The notes under the pieces were generated by a model that made no database searches, was not told the DNA's origin, and saw only the letters and a program-made list of their open reading frames with translations. A stretch of DNA of 64,000 bases, taken from assembly GCA_019638845.1 (NCBI GenBank), contig JAHBSZ010000001.1:682001-746000 (forward strand). The letters are read 5' to 3'. The first letter of the stretch is position 1; each line of letters starts with the position of its first letter. Source of the DNA: Salinibacterium sp. (GTDB taxonomy: Bacteria > Actinomycetota > Actinomycetes > Actinomycetales > Microbacteriaceae). Of the stretch, positions 35,458 to 43,344 are shown in pieces. A program made the translations under genes and the position numbers.

Positions 35458-35853
35458 ATGACGTACAAGGTTGAGAAGACTGAGCAGGAGTGGCGCGACG
35501 AGCTCGGCGACCGGTACTCGATTCTGCGTGAGGCTGCGACTGAGCGTCCGTGGTCGGGGGCGCTGCTCGACGAGAAGCGCTCCGGCACCTACACCTGTGG
35601 GGCCTGCGGTGCGGCGTTGTTCAAGAGCGGTGCGAAGTTCGACTCGGGTTCCGGTTGGCCGAGCTTCTTCGAGTCGGTCGACCCGGATGCCGTCGAGCTC
35701 AAGACCGACGGATCGCTCGGCATGGTCCGCACCGAAGTGCTCTGCGGCACCTGTGGCTCGCACCTCGGCCACCTCTTCGATGACGCCTACCAGACCCCCA
35801 CCGGCGACCGGTACTGCATGAACTCGCTCTCACTCGACTTCACGGAGAACTGA
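35458..35853 (+). CDS. msrB: Methionine-R-sulfoxide reductase MsrB
   Basis: A 131-residue MsrB, which reduces methionine-R-sulfoxide in proteins. It has the two zinc-binding pairs CGACG and CGTCG, the motif KFDSGSGWPSFFE, the family block SLGMVRTEVLCGTCGSHLGH, and the catalytic Cys in GDRYCMNSLSL. GGAG lies upstream of ATG 35458. The nitroreductase gene begins at its stop. The S-specific partner msrA is at 57986. Confidence 0.94.
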   Translation: MTYKVEKTEQEWRDELGDRYSILREAATERPWSGALLDEKRSGTYTCGACGAALFKSGAKFDSGSGWPSFFESVDPDAVELKTDGSLGMVRTEVLCGTCGSHLGHLFDDAYQTPTGDRYCMNSLSLDFTEN

Positions 35854-36374
35854 TCAGCGCTCTCGACGCGGTGCGTCGCCGCCGGTCGGTCTCGCATGTG
35901 ACCGGCGATGCGCCCACGCATGAACAACTCGTTCCGCTCGTCGAAGCGGCGGCGACCGTCGCGGACCACGGCGGCCTGCGGCCGTGGCGGCTGATCGAGA
36001 TCCGCGGCGAAGCGCGCGAGAAGATCGGCAGGGCGTTCGCGAAGTCGGGCGGGTCCGCCGACAAGCCGTTGCGGGCGTCGCTCTTGATCGCTGTGGTGGC
36101 TGTGCACCGGCCGAGCAGCAAGGCCCCCGAGTGGGAGCAGGATGCCGCGGCATCCGGAGTCGCCCACGTGCTCAGCCTGCTCCTCGACGAAGCCGGCTGG
36201 GGTGTGATGTGGCGCACCGGGGAACTCACCCGCGGCGAGAAGGTGGCCAAGGCTCACAAGCTCGCGAAGAACGAAAAACTCATGGGGTGGCTCTACGTCG
36301 GTGGTGTTCCCGAGCAGACGAAGTCTGGCAACCGCGACCCTGTCACGATCGAGGAGCACCTGACGTCGCTCTGA
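35850..36374 (+). CDS. Nitroreductase family protein, possible CTG start
   Basis: The protein resembles small nitroreductases that start with SALDAV-x-RRS. Homology-like sequence LISALDAVRRRRSVSHVTG begins before the first usual start codon (GTG 35871). The only reasonable initiator upstream is CTG at 35850, which overlaps the msrB stop as CTGA, mimicking the common ATGA coupling. With CTG the length is 174 residues. Further features are DHGGLRPWRLIEIRGEARE, EAGWGVMWRTGE and GWLYVGGVPEQTKSG. FMN-dependent reduction of an unknown substrate is expected. It overlaps the convergent transporter gene by 32 bases. Confidence 0.75.
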   Translation: MISALDAVRRRRSVSHVTGDAPTHEQLVPLVEAAATVADHGGLRPWRLIEIRGEAREKIGRAFAKSGGSADKPLRASLLIAVVAVHRPSSKAPEWEQDAAASGVAHVLSLLLDEAGWGVMWRTGELTRGEKVAKAHKLAKNEKLMGWLYVGGVPEQTKSGNRDPVTIEEHLTSL

Positions 36375-37299
36375 CCGGGATTGCTGCGACCGCGATCGCG
36401 ACGAATGTGGCAATCGTGCCGACGATGGTCTGCCAAGCGATCGGGTGATCGGCAACGGGCAAGGCGAGGTCGAAGGCCAGGGATGCCGCGAGCTGCCCCG
36501 CGATCGCCCCGAGACCGAGCAGCAGCACACCGGTGATGCGCACCACGATCGCGTAGCCCGCGACGAAGATGATTCCGATCGCGCCGCCCACGTATAACCA
36601 CGGGCTGCCGGCAAGTTGCTGCGGTAGACCGGAGATGAGGCCGTGCACGAGCAGGATGATCGCGAGCACCGCTGTGCCAAACGCGAAGTTGAAGAAGGTC
36701 GCAGTGAGTGCCGACTTCGCGAGCTCGCGGAGCTGCCCGTTCACGGCTTGCTGCCAGCCCAGTCCCAGTCCTGCGGCGAGCGGAAGGATGAGCACCCATG
36801 GTGCGACCCCGAGTTGTATTTGTGGGGAGACAGCAAAGCCGACCGCGAGTACGGCGAGCCCGGCACCCACGAGGCGGAACGCGGTGATGGGCTTCGGCGC
36901 CATCGTGCCCACGCCGCGGCGGTCGACGAGCAACCCGCTGAGGGTCTGCCCCGTGACGGTCGCGACGGTGAAGAGTGCCACGCCGAGCAGCGCAGCCGTG
37001 AGGCCTTGCGCGAGCACGAAAAGCGCGCCCGCCGTTCCGCCCGCCAGATACCACCAGGGAATCGAACCTTCACGGATCGACCGGATGATTGTGGCGACGC
37101 CACGTTTGGTTGCCGGATGCCCGAGCGCGGTGATGCTCAGGATGATGAGGCCCGACCCGAACGAGAGGAAGGCGGCGAGATATCCGTCGCCCAGTTCGCG
37201 GCCGAGTTCGCCGTTGATGCGCGACTGCATCGCGACGAGGGCCCCGCACGCGGCGGCCGCGACGACGGCGAGCGCCACTGCGGCGCGGGAATGTGTCAC
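36343..37299 (-). CDS. DMT superfamily transporter (DUF606/YdcZ type)
   Basis: A 318-residue membrane protein with about ten transmembrane helices in two repeats. Repeat starts ALVAMQSRINGELGRELGDG and LGWQQAVNGQLRELAKSALT carry the Q-x-x-NG-x-L pattern of the DUF606 family. Likely an exporter of a small solute, identity unknown. Its gene is convergent with the nitroreductase gene and overlaps it. Confidence 0.85.
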   Translation of the reverse strand: MTHSRAAVALAVVAAAACGALVAMQSRINGELGRELGDGYLAAFLSFGSGLIILSITALGHPATKRGVATIIRSIREGSIPWWYLAGGTAGALFVLAQGLTAALLGVALFTVATVTGQTLSGLLVDRRGVGTMAPKPITAFRLVGAGLAVLAVGFAVSPQIQLGVAPWVLILPLAAGLGLGWQQAVNGQLRELAKSALTATFFNFAFGTAVLAIILLVHGLISGLPQQLAGSPWLYVGGAIGIIFVAGYAIVVRITGVLLLGLGAIAGQLAASLAFDLALPVADHPIAWQTIVGTIATFVAIAVAAIPVRATSGAPRS

Positions 37300-37352
37300 C
37301 CGCCGAGTCTAGGCACCGCCGTCACTCGGTATTGTTGTTCACGCATTACTTC

Positions 37353-37426
37353 GCCCCCTTAGCTCAGTTGGCCAGAGCACCGCTCTTGTAAAGCGGGGGT
37401 CGTCGGTTCGAATCCGACAGGGGGCT
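37353..37426 (+). tRNA. tRNA-Thr (anticodon TGT)
   Basis: A 74-nt cloverleaf: acceptor GCCCCCT with AGGGGGC, D arm GCTCAGTTGGCCAGAGC, anticodon stem CGCTC or CCGCT with loop containing TTGTAAA (anticodon TGT, Thr), T arm GTCGGTTCGAATCCGAC, discriminator T, no CCA. A strong terminator follows. Confidence 0.95.
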
Positions 37427-37465
37427 CAGAAAAAGAGCCAACGATTTGGCTCTTTTTCTGAGCCC
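37422..37465 (+). terminator. Terminator of tRNA-Thr with 20-bp perfect stem
   Basis: The stem runs from GGGCTCAGAAAAAGAGCCAA (37422-37441) to its perfect complement at 37446-37465 around a CGAT loop. The outermost five bases belong to the tRNA 3' end. Within the stem the TCTTTTTCT run supplies the T-tract for a shorter inner hairpin. Confidence 0.8.
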
Positions 37466-37667
37466 GCATGAGTGAGGCTTCGGCCCTCGGGCAACTCGGG
37501 CCCCGCCCCACAATCGCGCCGCGCGCTGTCCGCTGTGGGCCGTCGGTCCTTCGTTCCGTGTCTGTGCCCCACCATTCGCTGTGCAGTTGACGCGCTCCAG
37601 CTCGATGAATCGCCCGCGGCAGTGCTCGGGTCGATCTGACCCCCGCAGGCTCTTCGCCCTTGCCCAT
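37466..37667. other. Spacer after tRNA-Thr
   Basis: About 200 bases with no gene on either strand. It leads into the operator region of the SRPBCC-ArsR operon. Confidence 0.4.
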
Positions 37668-37704
37668 CGGTAACCGCCCTGTTACGGTAACTGAACAGTT
37701 ACCG
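37668..37704. promoter_or_regulatory. Operator region of the SRPBCC-ArsR operon
   Basis: A perfect 20-bp palindrome CGGTAACTGAACAGTTACCG (37685-37704) ends 13 bases before the first start codon. Another copy of the half-site, CGGTAACCG, is at 37668-37676, and CTGTTACGG (37679-37687) links the two. Such clustered GTTAC half-sites fit an ArsR-type repressor; the operon encodes one. Confidence 0.7.
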
Positions 37705-37717
37705 AACGGGAGCGAAC

Positions 37718-38140
37718 ATGGAGTTCTACGAAGCGACGACGACGATCGACGCGAAGCCAGAGTCGGTGTGGGAGGCCCTCGTGGATGGTGCTTCCTGGCC
37801 CACCTGGGACTCAGGGGTAAATTCCGTCGACGGCGTCATTGCTCCCGGCAACAAGATCACCATCAAGGCGGCGGTCGGTGGGGACCGTGCGTTCCCAGTC
37901 AAGGTGGTGACCTTCGACGCTCCGAACAAGCTCGTCTTTAGCGGTGGCATGCCCCTCGGCCTCTTCCGAGGTATGCGCACCTACACGCTTACCCCTGACG
38001 GGGCGGAGACGCTGGTTCATATGCGCGAGGAGTACACGGGTGCCATGCTCGGCGCGATCTGGAAGTCCATCCCAGATCTCGGCCCCTCGTTCCAACAGTT
38101 CGTCAGTGGTCTCAAGAAGCGCGTCGAGTCGCGTGCCTGA
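37718..38140 (+). CDS. SRPBCC-fold protein (polyketide cyclase/START-like)
   Basis: A 140-residue helix-grip protein: EFYEATTTIDAKPESVWEAL, GASWPTWDSGVNSVDGVIAP, and the C-terminal helix IWKSIPDLGPSFQQFVSGL. SRPBCC proteins bind hydrophobic small ligands. It heads a four-gene operon and its stop overlaps the ArsR start. The ligand is unknown. Confidence 0.83.
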   Translation: MEFYEATTTIDAKPESVWEALVDGASWPTWDSGVNSVDGVIAPGNKITIKAAVGGDRAFPVKVVTFDAPNKLVFSGGMPLGLFRGMRTYTLTPDGAETLVHMREEYTGAMLGAIWKSIPDLGPSFQQFVSGLKKRVESRA

Positions 38141-38459
38141 ACCAGTCGGCGACCCCTTCGACGCGCTCGCCGATCCAAACCGCAGGGCGATCCTGCGCCT
38201 GCTGGGCGACGGGGATCGAGCCGTGCACGAACTCGCGGATGACCTCCCGATCAGTCGCCCGGCAGTGTCTCGGCACCTTCGGCTCTTGAGCGAGGCCGGC
38301 CTGGTCTCGGAGACCCGCGAAGGCACCCGGCGCATCTACGCGCTTCGCGCTGAAGGAGTTGCCGCGGTGCAGAGTTACCTGGAGACGGTGTGGGGAGAGG
38401 CCGCGGCACGCTTTCGGATGATGGCTGAGAACACGACCCCAAGGGGAACCCGTGATTGA
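38133..38459 (+). CDS. ArsR-family transcriptional repressor
   Basis: From GTG 38133, overlapping the preceding stop, a 108-residue winged-helix protein: DPFDALADPNRRAILRLLGD, RAVHELADDLPISRPAVSRH and LRLLSEAGLVSETREGTRRI. It lacks the metal-binding ELCVC motif, so it senses something other than arsenic-type metals. ArsR regulators paired with SRPBCC proteins commonly autoregulate through a palindrome, here probably 37685-37704. Confidence 0.87.
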   Translation: MPEPVGDPFDALADPNRRAILRLLGDGDRAVHELADDLPISRPAVSRHLRLLSEAGLVSETREGTRRIYALRAEGVAAVQSYLETVWGEAAARFRMMAENTTPRGTRD

Positions 38460-38895
38460 ACCTCTCGTGATCAGTTTTGAGGTCGCCAGCTCGGCCGACC
38501 ATGCGTTCGACATCTGGACGAGAAGTATCGACACCTGGTGGCCACGCGACCACACGGCCACGCTCGACCACGGCGCGACGATCGTACTCGAGCCACAAAT
38601 CGGCGGCCGGCTCTTCGAACGCACGTCGGAAGGGGTCGAACACGATTGGGGCACGGTTGTCGCGTGGGAGCCGCCAGAGCGTTTCGGGTACACCTGGCAC
38701 CTCCGCCGGGATGCCTCCGATGCGACAGATGTGGATATCACTTTCACGAGCCTCGAGCCCAACCGGACCCGCGTGGACATCGTCCATACGGGATGGGACC
38801 GACTCGGCGACGGACAAGATTGGCGCGACCGCAATCGTGGCGGTTGGGATGGTGTGCTGCCGTACCTTGTGGCAGCCGTTGAAAGGAAGAGCTGA
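38452..38895 (+). CDS. SRPBCC/AHSA1-domain protein
   Basis: A 147-residue AHSA1-like protein from GTG 38452, overlapping the ArsR gene by 8 bases. It shows ADHAFDIWTRSIDTWWPRDH, IVLEPQIGGRLFERTSEGVE, DWGTVVAWEPPERFGYTWHL and a C-terminal GGWDGVLPYLVAAVE. AHSA1 partners of ArsR repressors are common, and both are usually co-transcribed. Ligand unknown. Confidence 0.87.
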   Translation: MIEPLVISFEVASSADHAFDIWTRSIDTWWPRDHTATLDHGATIVLEPQIGGRLFERTSEGVEHDWGTVVAWEPPERFGYTWHLRRDASDATDVDITFTSLEPNRTRVDIVHTGWDRLGDGQDWRDRNRGGWDGVLPYLVAAVERKS

Positions 38896-39284
38896 TGGCC
38901 GCAGGCACTAAGGAAGACCCCTGGGAGCTGGTCACCGCTCCGGGTACGTCCCACTACCAGATGTATATCGAGGGAGATGAGCTGGTCTGTCAGGTCGGAT
39001 CCACCAAGCTCAAGTACCAAGCGCGGGCGATCGACGACCTGACGCTCTGGCTAAAGGCACAGAACGGCTGGGTGCCACTCGGCGCCGCGGACGAGAACAA
39101 GCCCGCAGTAGAGGGCACCGTCGAGGCCTGGGGCCGTGACGAGCACAATCCTGTCGGCGGGTGGTACGGCCTGCGAAAGGGCTACCGCGGCAGATTCGGA
39201 ATGTACCTCCCGCCCCTGCTCGAAGAGCTCGGGACAGTCGAACTCACACACGATGCGCGCAACAACAGCGTGCGAGCACTGTGA
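38895..39284 (+). CDS. Conserved hypothetical protein (operon end)
   Basis: A 129-residue protein that overlaps the preceding stop by one base (TGATG). It begins AAGTKEDPWELVTAPGTSHY and contains KLKYQARAIDDLTLWLKAQN and GWYGLRKGYRGRFGMYLPPL. I cannot name a function; similar small proteins occur in actinobacteria. It is translated with the SRPBCC-ArsR operon. No signal peptide or transmembrane segment. Confidence 0.7.
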   Translation: MAAGTKEDPWELVTAPGTSHYQMYIEGDELVCQVGSTKLKYQARAIDDLTLWLKAQNGWVPLGAADENKPAVEGTVEAWGRDEHNPVGGWYGLRKGYRGRFGMYLPPLLEELGTVELTHDARNNSVRAL

Positions 39285-39294
39285 CACCTTCTCC

Positions 39295-40893
39295 TCAAAT
39301 ATCGAGCACAATCGTGCGCGACACGGCGCGGGACACACACGGGTACATGACACCCAGTTCGTCCTTGTCGTGGTCGCTCAGCACCGAATCGAGATGGTCG
39401 GGGATTCCGTCGAGCACCCTCACCTCACACGTGCCGCACACGCCTTTGCGGCAGGAGCCGCTGACGGGCATCCCCCGCTCCTCGAGTGCCTCTAGGAGGT
39501 TCTCGTCGGCGCCGACCTGCAGCACGACACCACTGCGCGCGCAGGTGACGTCAAGCTCATGCGACCTGACTTGGGGCGCGCGAACGATGGGGATGAATCG
39601 CTCGAAGTGCAACCGCTCTGGCGGCACGAACTGGGCAACGCCGGCCATGAGCGATTCGGGGCCGCAACAGTAGACGTCGGCGGTTGACCTCGCCAACTGG
39701 GAGAGATCTGGCCGCTGCTGCCGTTCGTCATCCGCGAGAACCGTGACTCGGTCGGGGTATCGACTGAGCAGTTCAGGCAAGAACGCCATCGTCGTGCGGC
39801 TTCGGCCGAGGTAGACGAGCCGCCACATGCGCCGTTCTGGGAGTGACTCGATCATCGCCTTGATCGGCGTGATGCCGATTCCTCCCGCGATGAAGAGGTA
39901 GTCGTTGGCTGCTTCCAACTCGAAATGGTTGAGCGGGCCATCTACCTCCAGAGTCATTCCGGGCCGGAGCTGATCATGGATGTACGAACTTCCGCCTCCG
40001 GAGTTGTCGACGCGCAGCACCGCGATATCAAAGTGGCCGCGGTCGGCTGGGTCTCCGCAGAGGGAGTACTGCCGTTCAAGACCGTTCGGGAGATGAAGCG
40101 TCACATGAGCACCCGGTCGCCAAGCGGGAAGAGTCGCGCCTCCGAGCGGCAGCAATCGGATTCCAAGAACCCCTGCAGCGGTCGCGCTCATCTCCGCGAC
40201 CACCATGGTCTGGCGCTCCAGTTGCGGAATCTCCGTGCGGGTCAGAAGCCCCACCAGTGATGCAGCCGCGGCGCCGACATCGGTGATGTTGTGGGCAGGC
40301 CCGACGGCTCTCGCGGCGCGCGATCCTCCGGCAGGCATCGAAGCAACAGGTTGAGGGGTTTCGCGCTTTCGACTGGCAAGCATTCGCACGAGAACGGCAA
40401 CCAGCGCGACCATCACGAGCGCGATCGAGACCATTCCGTACCAACTCTGGCCAACATCGGTACCGGAGAGGCCAGCATGAAACGCGACCAGCACAAGAGT
40501 CGCGTAGCTCGCGTAGTGGATACCCTTCCACGCCTTTCGCGGCAGTTTTGCGATGAACAGCGACGTCAACTGCACGGTGAGCAGCACGTAGAAGGAAAGG
40601 ATCCCCAGCGCAACGGGCAGGGCGCGATAGTCCGTGGCGAAGGGTACGAGCACTTCGGGGAGAGTGAAAGAGAGCCAACCGTCAAGCATGAGTGAGACCA
40701 TGTGCAGGCCCACCATCACGAGAGACGCACCACCCAGATACTTGTGGAGGTCTTGGAGCCAGCCGGGGTTGTCGGAATGCCGGAAGATTCGGGTGGATAA
40801 GAGGATGCCCCACACAACGGAGAGCGTCATCAACACCCACGCGATGACGGCGCTCGCGCGCGTTACGTACCACCAGATGTGTGGGTCGTTCAT
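39295..40893 (-). CDS. Membrane flavocytochrome reductase: ferric-reductase TM + FNR + 2Fe-2S
   Basis: From ATG 40893 this is a 532-residue three-part protein. The N-terminal membrane domain (about 1-175) has heme-ligand-like histidines His50/His64 and His126/His139 in LQDLHKYLGGASLVMVGLHM and WKGIHYASYATLVLVAFHAG. Next is an FAD/NAD(P)-binding FNR module (ERQYSLCGDPADRGHFDIAV, LFIAGGIGITPIKAMIESLP, CCGPESLM). Last is a plant-type 2Fe-2S ferredoxin (SGSCRKGVCGTCEVRVLDG, PCVSRA). It would carry electrons from NAD(P)H through iron-sulfur, flavin and heme across the membrane. It overlaps apbE by 4 bases. A longer upstream reading is a shadow of apbE. Confidence 0.85.
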   Translation of the reverse strand: MNDPHIWWYVTRASAVIAWVLMTLSVVWGILLSTRIFRHSDNPGWLQDLHKYLGGASLVMVGLHMVSLMLDGWLSFTLPEVLVPFATDYRALPVALGILSFYVLLTVQLTSLFIAKLPRKAWKGIHYASYATLVLVAFHAGLSGTDVGQSWYGMVSIALVMVALVAVLVRMLASRKRETPQPVASMPAGGSRAARAVGPAHNITDVGAAAASLVGLLTRTEIPQLERQTMVVAEMSATAAGVLGIRLLPLGGATLPAWRPGAHVTLHLPNGLERQYSLCGDPADRGHFDIAVLRVDNSGGGSSYIHDQLRPGMTLEVDGPLNHFELEAANDYLFIAGGIGITPIKAMIESLPERRMWRLVYLGRSRTTMAFLPELLSRYPDRVTVLADDERQQRPDLSQLARSTADVYCCGPESLMAGVAQFVPPERLHFERFIPIVRAPQVRSHELDVTCARSGVVLQVGADENLLEALEERGMPVSGSCRKGVCGTCEVRVLDGIPDHLDSVLSDHDKDELGVMYPCVSRAVSRTIVLDI

Positions 40894-41858
40894 TGGTATC
40901 TTTCCCAATTCCCCGATGCCGTAGCCACACCCGAATCGTCGATGACAAGCCCGGCGGCGCCAACACTCGGCAACCAGCGAAGGTATTCGTCGGTGTCCCA
41001 CGCGAAACCGGGTTTGGTCAGGGACTCGGCCCGTGCGCCCGTCGCTGCGATCACGCTGACCGTCTGAACACGGGTCTCGGCGCTGGCACCGGTTCGGGCA
41101 TCCATGATGTGGTGACGCTCGAAACCGACGGGCCCGAACCGTCGTTTGCGCTGGCTCGACGTCACGAGTGCGCCGCGAGACAGCCGGACGAGGGCGCTGT
41201 AGCCGGTCGGCTCGAACGGATTCTCGACACCGAGATCCCACGCGAACCCTTGAGCCGGACGCCCGCCCACGACGATGTCCCCACCCACGTCGACCACAAC
41301 CCCCCACGCGCCGGCATCCATGATCAGCTCACAAACCATGTCGGCCGCGAGACCCTTGCCGATCCCCCCGGGATCCAACGTCATGCCTTCGGGCAGGGTC
41401 ACGGTGGTACCGGTGATCTCGATCTTTGCGGGATCTCCTCCGGCCACCGATGACGAGGGCAACGTCGTGACGAGACCGGATGAGGTCGTCGACTGCCCGT
41501 ACCCTTCGCGGATAACAGCGGGAAGCATGGTGGGGTCAAACGCGCCGCGAGTGAGGTTGTATCCCTCCACCATCGCGTCGATCAACCTGATCGTGCTGGA
41601 ATGCACGTTCACGGGATGACCTTCCGCCCAGTTCAGGCGCGAAATGTCGCTGGTCCGCAGGAATCGGCTCCAGAGTTCTTCACAGACCCCAAGGAGGTGG
41701 ACAGCCGCGTCGAGCACGGGCGCTGTTGCCCCCACCATCGTGATGGTCGCGGTACCGCCCATCGCCGCCACTGTCCGCTTGGTCGTAGCTAGCGACTCCC
41801 CGGTCGAGAACAGGAAGCCCTGCAGCGCTTCCCGCCCGGGGGAATTCGAGGTCAGCAA
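40890..41858 (-). CDS. apbE: ApbE-family FAD:protein FMN transferase
   Basis: A 322-residue ApbE-like protein: MGGTATITMVGATAPVLDAA, ELWSRFLRTSDISRLN, AFDPTMLPAVIREGYGQS, LDPGGIGKGLAADMVCELIM, and HHIMDARTGASAETRVQTVS, the Mg/FAD site block. ApbE attaches FMN covalently to a Thr or Ser of exported electron-transfer proteins. Here it is co-transcribed with the membrane flavocytochrome, yet no protein with a clear FMN-attachment motif is encoded in the operon. No signal peptide is obvious, so it may work in the cytoplasm or use a non-classical route. Confidence 0.85.
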   Translation of the reverse strand: MLTSNSPGREALQGFLFSTGESLATTKRTVAAMGGTATITMVGATAPVLDAAVHLLGVCEELWSRFLRTSDISRLNWAEGHPVNVHSSTIRLIDAMVEGYNLTRGAFDPTMLPAVIREGYGQSTTSSGLVTTLPSSSVAGGDPAKIEITGTTVTLPEGMTLDPGGIGKGLAADMVCELIMDAGAWGVVVDVGGDIVVGGRPAQGFAWDLGVENPFEPTGYSALVRLSRGALVTSSQRKRRFGPVGFERHHIMDARTGASAETRVQTVSVIAATGARAESLTKPGFAWDTDEYLRWLPSVGAAGLVIDDSGVATASGNWERYQ

Positions 41859-41861
41859 TCG

Positions 41862-42218
41862 TCAGCCGCCTGATCCAGCACTGGTCGCCGCCGGAGGGGT
41901 GACCGGTGCCGGAGGCGGCGCCACCACTACTGGGGCAGGTGCTGGAGCAGGAGCTTGCACCGCAGGGGCAACCGACGCGGGTTCTACCGGCGCGGCCTCG
42001 GCAGGCGCGGGAGCGGCCGGTTCGGCAACCGGTGCCTGAGCTGACGTGGACGGGTGCGCGGGCGACTGCGTCGTCGACCGGCTGACTGGCGTCACGGCGG
42101 CCGTCGCGTCGGTTGAGGGCGCGGCCTCGAATCCAGCGACCATCGCCAGAAGTGCACTTATTGACGCCACTCCGGTGAATATCTTCGCGCGCCGCGCTGG
42201 TTGGAAGCGCTTAGTCAT
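41862..42218 (-). CDS. Small secreted Ala/Pro-rich protein
   Basis: A 118-residue protein from ATG 42218. A basic start and a hydrophobic stretch (KIFTGVASISALLAMVAGF) form a signal peptide. The rest is Ala/Pro/Val low-complexity sequence (EPAAPAPAEAAPVEPASVAP, APPPAPVTPPAATSAG). No domain. It lies 3 bases upstream of apbE in the same operon, and its start overlaps the gene before it by 8 bases, so it is probably an accessory envelope protein of the electron-transfer system. Confidence 0.65.
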   Translation of the reverse strand: MTKRFQPARRAKIFTGVASISALLAMVAGFEAAPSTDATAAVTPVSRSTTQSPAHPSTSAQAPVAEPAAPAPAEAAPVEPASVAPAVQAPAPAPAPVVVAPPPAPVTPPAATSAGSGG

Positions 42219-42567
42219 CCTCGTGATCCGAGCTTGAGTCCCCCGAACCGGAGCTATCGTCGCTGGGCTCCGGCGTGTGAGTGCTGGGCTCGGGGCTGTC
42301 GTCACTGGGCTCCGGAGTCGTTGCGTGCTCGGTCGTGCTGGTCGAATTGTCATCGGTTGACGGCACGACCGGGGGCAAAGTCGTAGGGGAATGAGTCGTA
42401 GTCGAGGTGGGCGTGGACGAAGGCGATGCGGGCATCAGTATCTCGGTCCCCTGGCCGATCGTGCCCGTGCCCACCGACGAGAGCGCATCGGCGTTCACTG
42501 CCATCGCAGCGCCTGCGGTTCCGAGCACTCCGACAATGGAAAGAATGGTGATCATCTGGCTCTTCAT
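42211..42567 (-). CDS. Small secreted Ser/Thr/Asp-rich protein
   Basis: A 118-residue protein beginning MKSQMITILSIVGVLGTAG, a signal peptide ending AMA. The mature part is Ser/Thr/Pro and Asp/Glu rich with an internal repeat of TPEPSDDS and an acidic end (SSSDHEDD). No cysteines and no domain. First gene of the minus-strand operon with apbE and the flavocytochrome, and divergent from the OmpR-type regulator across the tandem repeat at 42609-42630. Confidence 0.65.
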   Translation of the reverse strand: MKSQMITILSIVGVLGTAGAAMAVNADALSSVGTGTIGQGTEILMPASPSSTPTSTTTHSPTTLPPVVPSTDDNSTSTTEHATTPEPSDDSPEPSTHTPEPSDDSSGSGDSSSDHEDD

Positions 42568-42608
42568 GTCTCAAATCTAAGTTTTGGCCATCGAAGGGCG
42601 GCCCTCTG

Positions 42609-42630
42609 CTTGTACAAGACTTGTCAAAGA
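42609..42630. promoter_or_regulatory. Tandem 11-bp direct repeat between secreted-protein operon and response regulator
   Basis: CTTGTACAAGA is followed immediately by CTTGTCAAAGA, 9 of 11 bases identical. Abutting 11-bp repeats are typical OmpR-class binding sites. It lies about 40 bases from both divergent start codons and could control both the two-component genes and the redox operon. Confidence 0.6.
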
Positions 42631-42669
42631 TTGGGGGCTGGCCTGTGAGGAGACCGTCACAATGAACTT

Positions 42670-43344
42670 ATGCACGTTCTGGTTGTCGAGGATGATGAAT
42701 CCGTAGCATCCAGCGTCATGGAGGGTCTTGCCACGGCGAATCTCGGCGCAACTCTGGTCGGCTCGGGCACAGAAGCCTTGAGATCTTTTGCCGAGCTCTC
42801 CCCGGACATCGTGCTCCTCGACCTGGGGCTTCCCGACATGGATGGCACCGACGTGTGCCGCAGCATCCGGTCGACGTCGTCGACGCCGATCATCATCCTG
42901 AGTGCGCGGGACGACGAGATCGATCGCGTGGTCGCGCTGGAGATCGGAGCGGACGACTATCTGGTCAAACCGTTCGGGATGCGCGAACTCATCGCGCGGA
43001 TCCGAGCAGTCGTTCGTCGCTCAAGCACAGTCGAACCCGAATCGACAAAGTCGCTGCGGAATTACGGACCGCTCTCCATCGACTCGCGATCACGTCGAGT
43101 GACTCTTGCCGAGGTCGAGATCTATTTCACGCCCAAGGAGTTCGATCTTCTCGACTACCTCTCCCGTGATGCGGGCGCCGTGCTGCGGAGGGCCGAGATC
43201 TTGCGCAATGTCTGGGAGACGAACTGGTACGGCACGACGAAGACTCTCGATGCGCATGTTGCGGCGATCCGCCGGAAACTTGGCGATCCAGGGTGGATCG
43301 TGTCGGTGCGTGGAATCGGCTTCCGGTTCGGTCTGCCCGAATGA
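42670..43344 (+). CDS. OmpR-family response regulator
   Basis: A 224-residue regulator. The receiver has VLVVEDDESVASSVMEGLAT, the phosphoacceptor Asp in PDIVLLDLGLPDMDGTDV, IILSARDD and LVKPFGMRE. The DNA-binding domain has YFTPKEFDLLDYLSRDAGAV and TLDAHVAAIRRKLGDPGWIV ending GIGFRFG. Its stop overlaps the kinase start (ATGA). Likely controls the divergent ApbE/flavocytochrome operon. Confidence 0.92.
   Translation: MHVLVVEDDESVASSVMEGLATANLGATLVGSGTEALRSFAELSPDIVLLDLGLPDMDGTDVCRSIRSTSSTPIIILSARDDEIDRVVALEIGADDYLVKPFGMRELIARIRAVVRRSSTVEPESTKSLRNYGPLSIDSRSRRVTLAEVEIYFTPKEFDLLDYLSRDAGAVLRRAEILRNVWETNWYGTTKTLDAHVAAIRRKLGDPGWIVSVRGIGFRFGLPE

Noticed and set aside
40894-41307. N-terminal extension of the flavocytochrome frame
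   Set aside because: It overlaps apbE almost entirely and lacks protein-like features; ATG 40893 fits the membrane domain start.
42211-42567. ApbE flavinylation motif in the secreted proteins
   Set aside because: No D-x2-(S/T)-G-A-(T/S) motif is present in either small protein.
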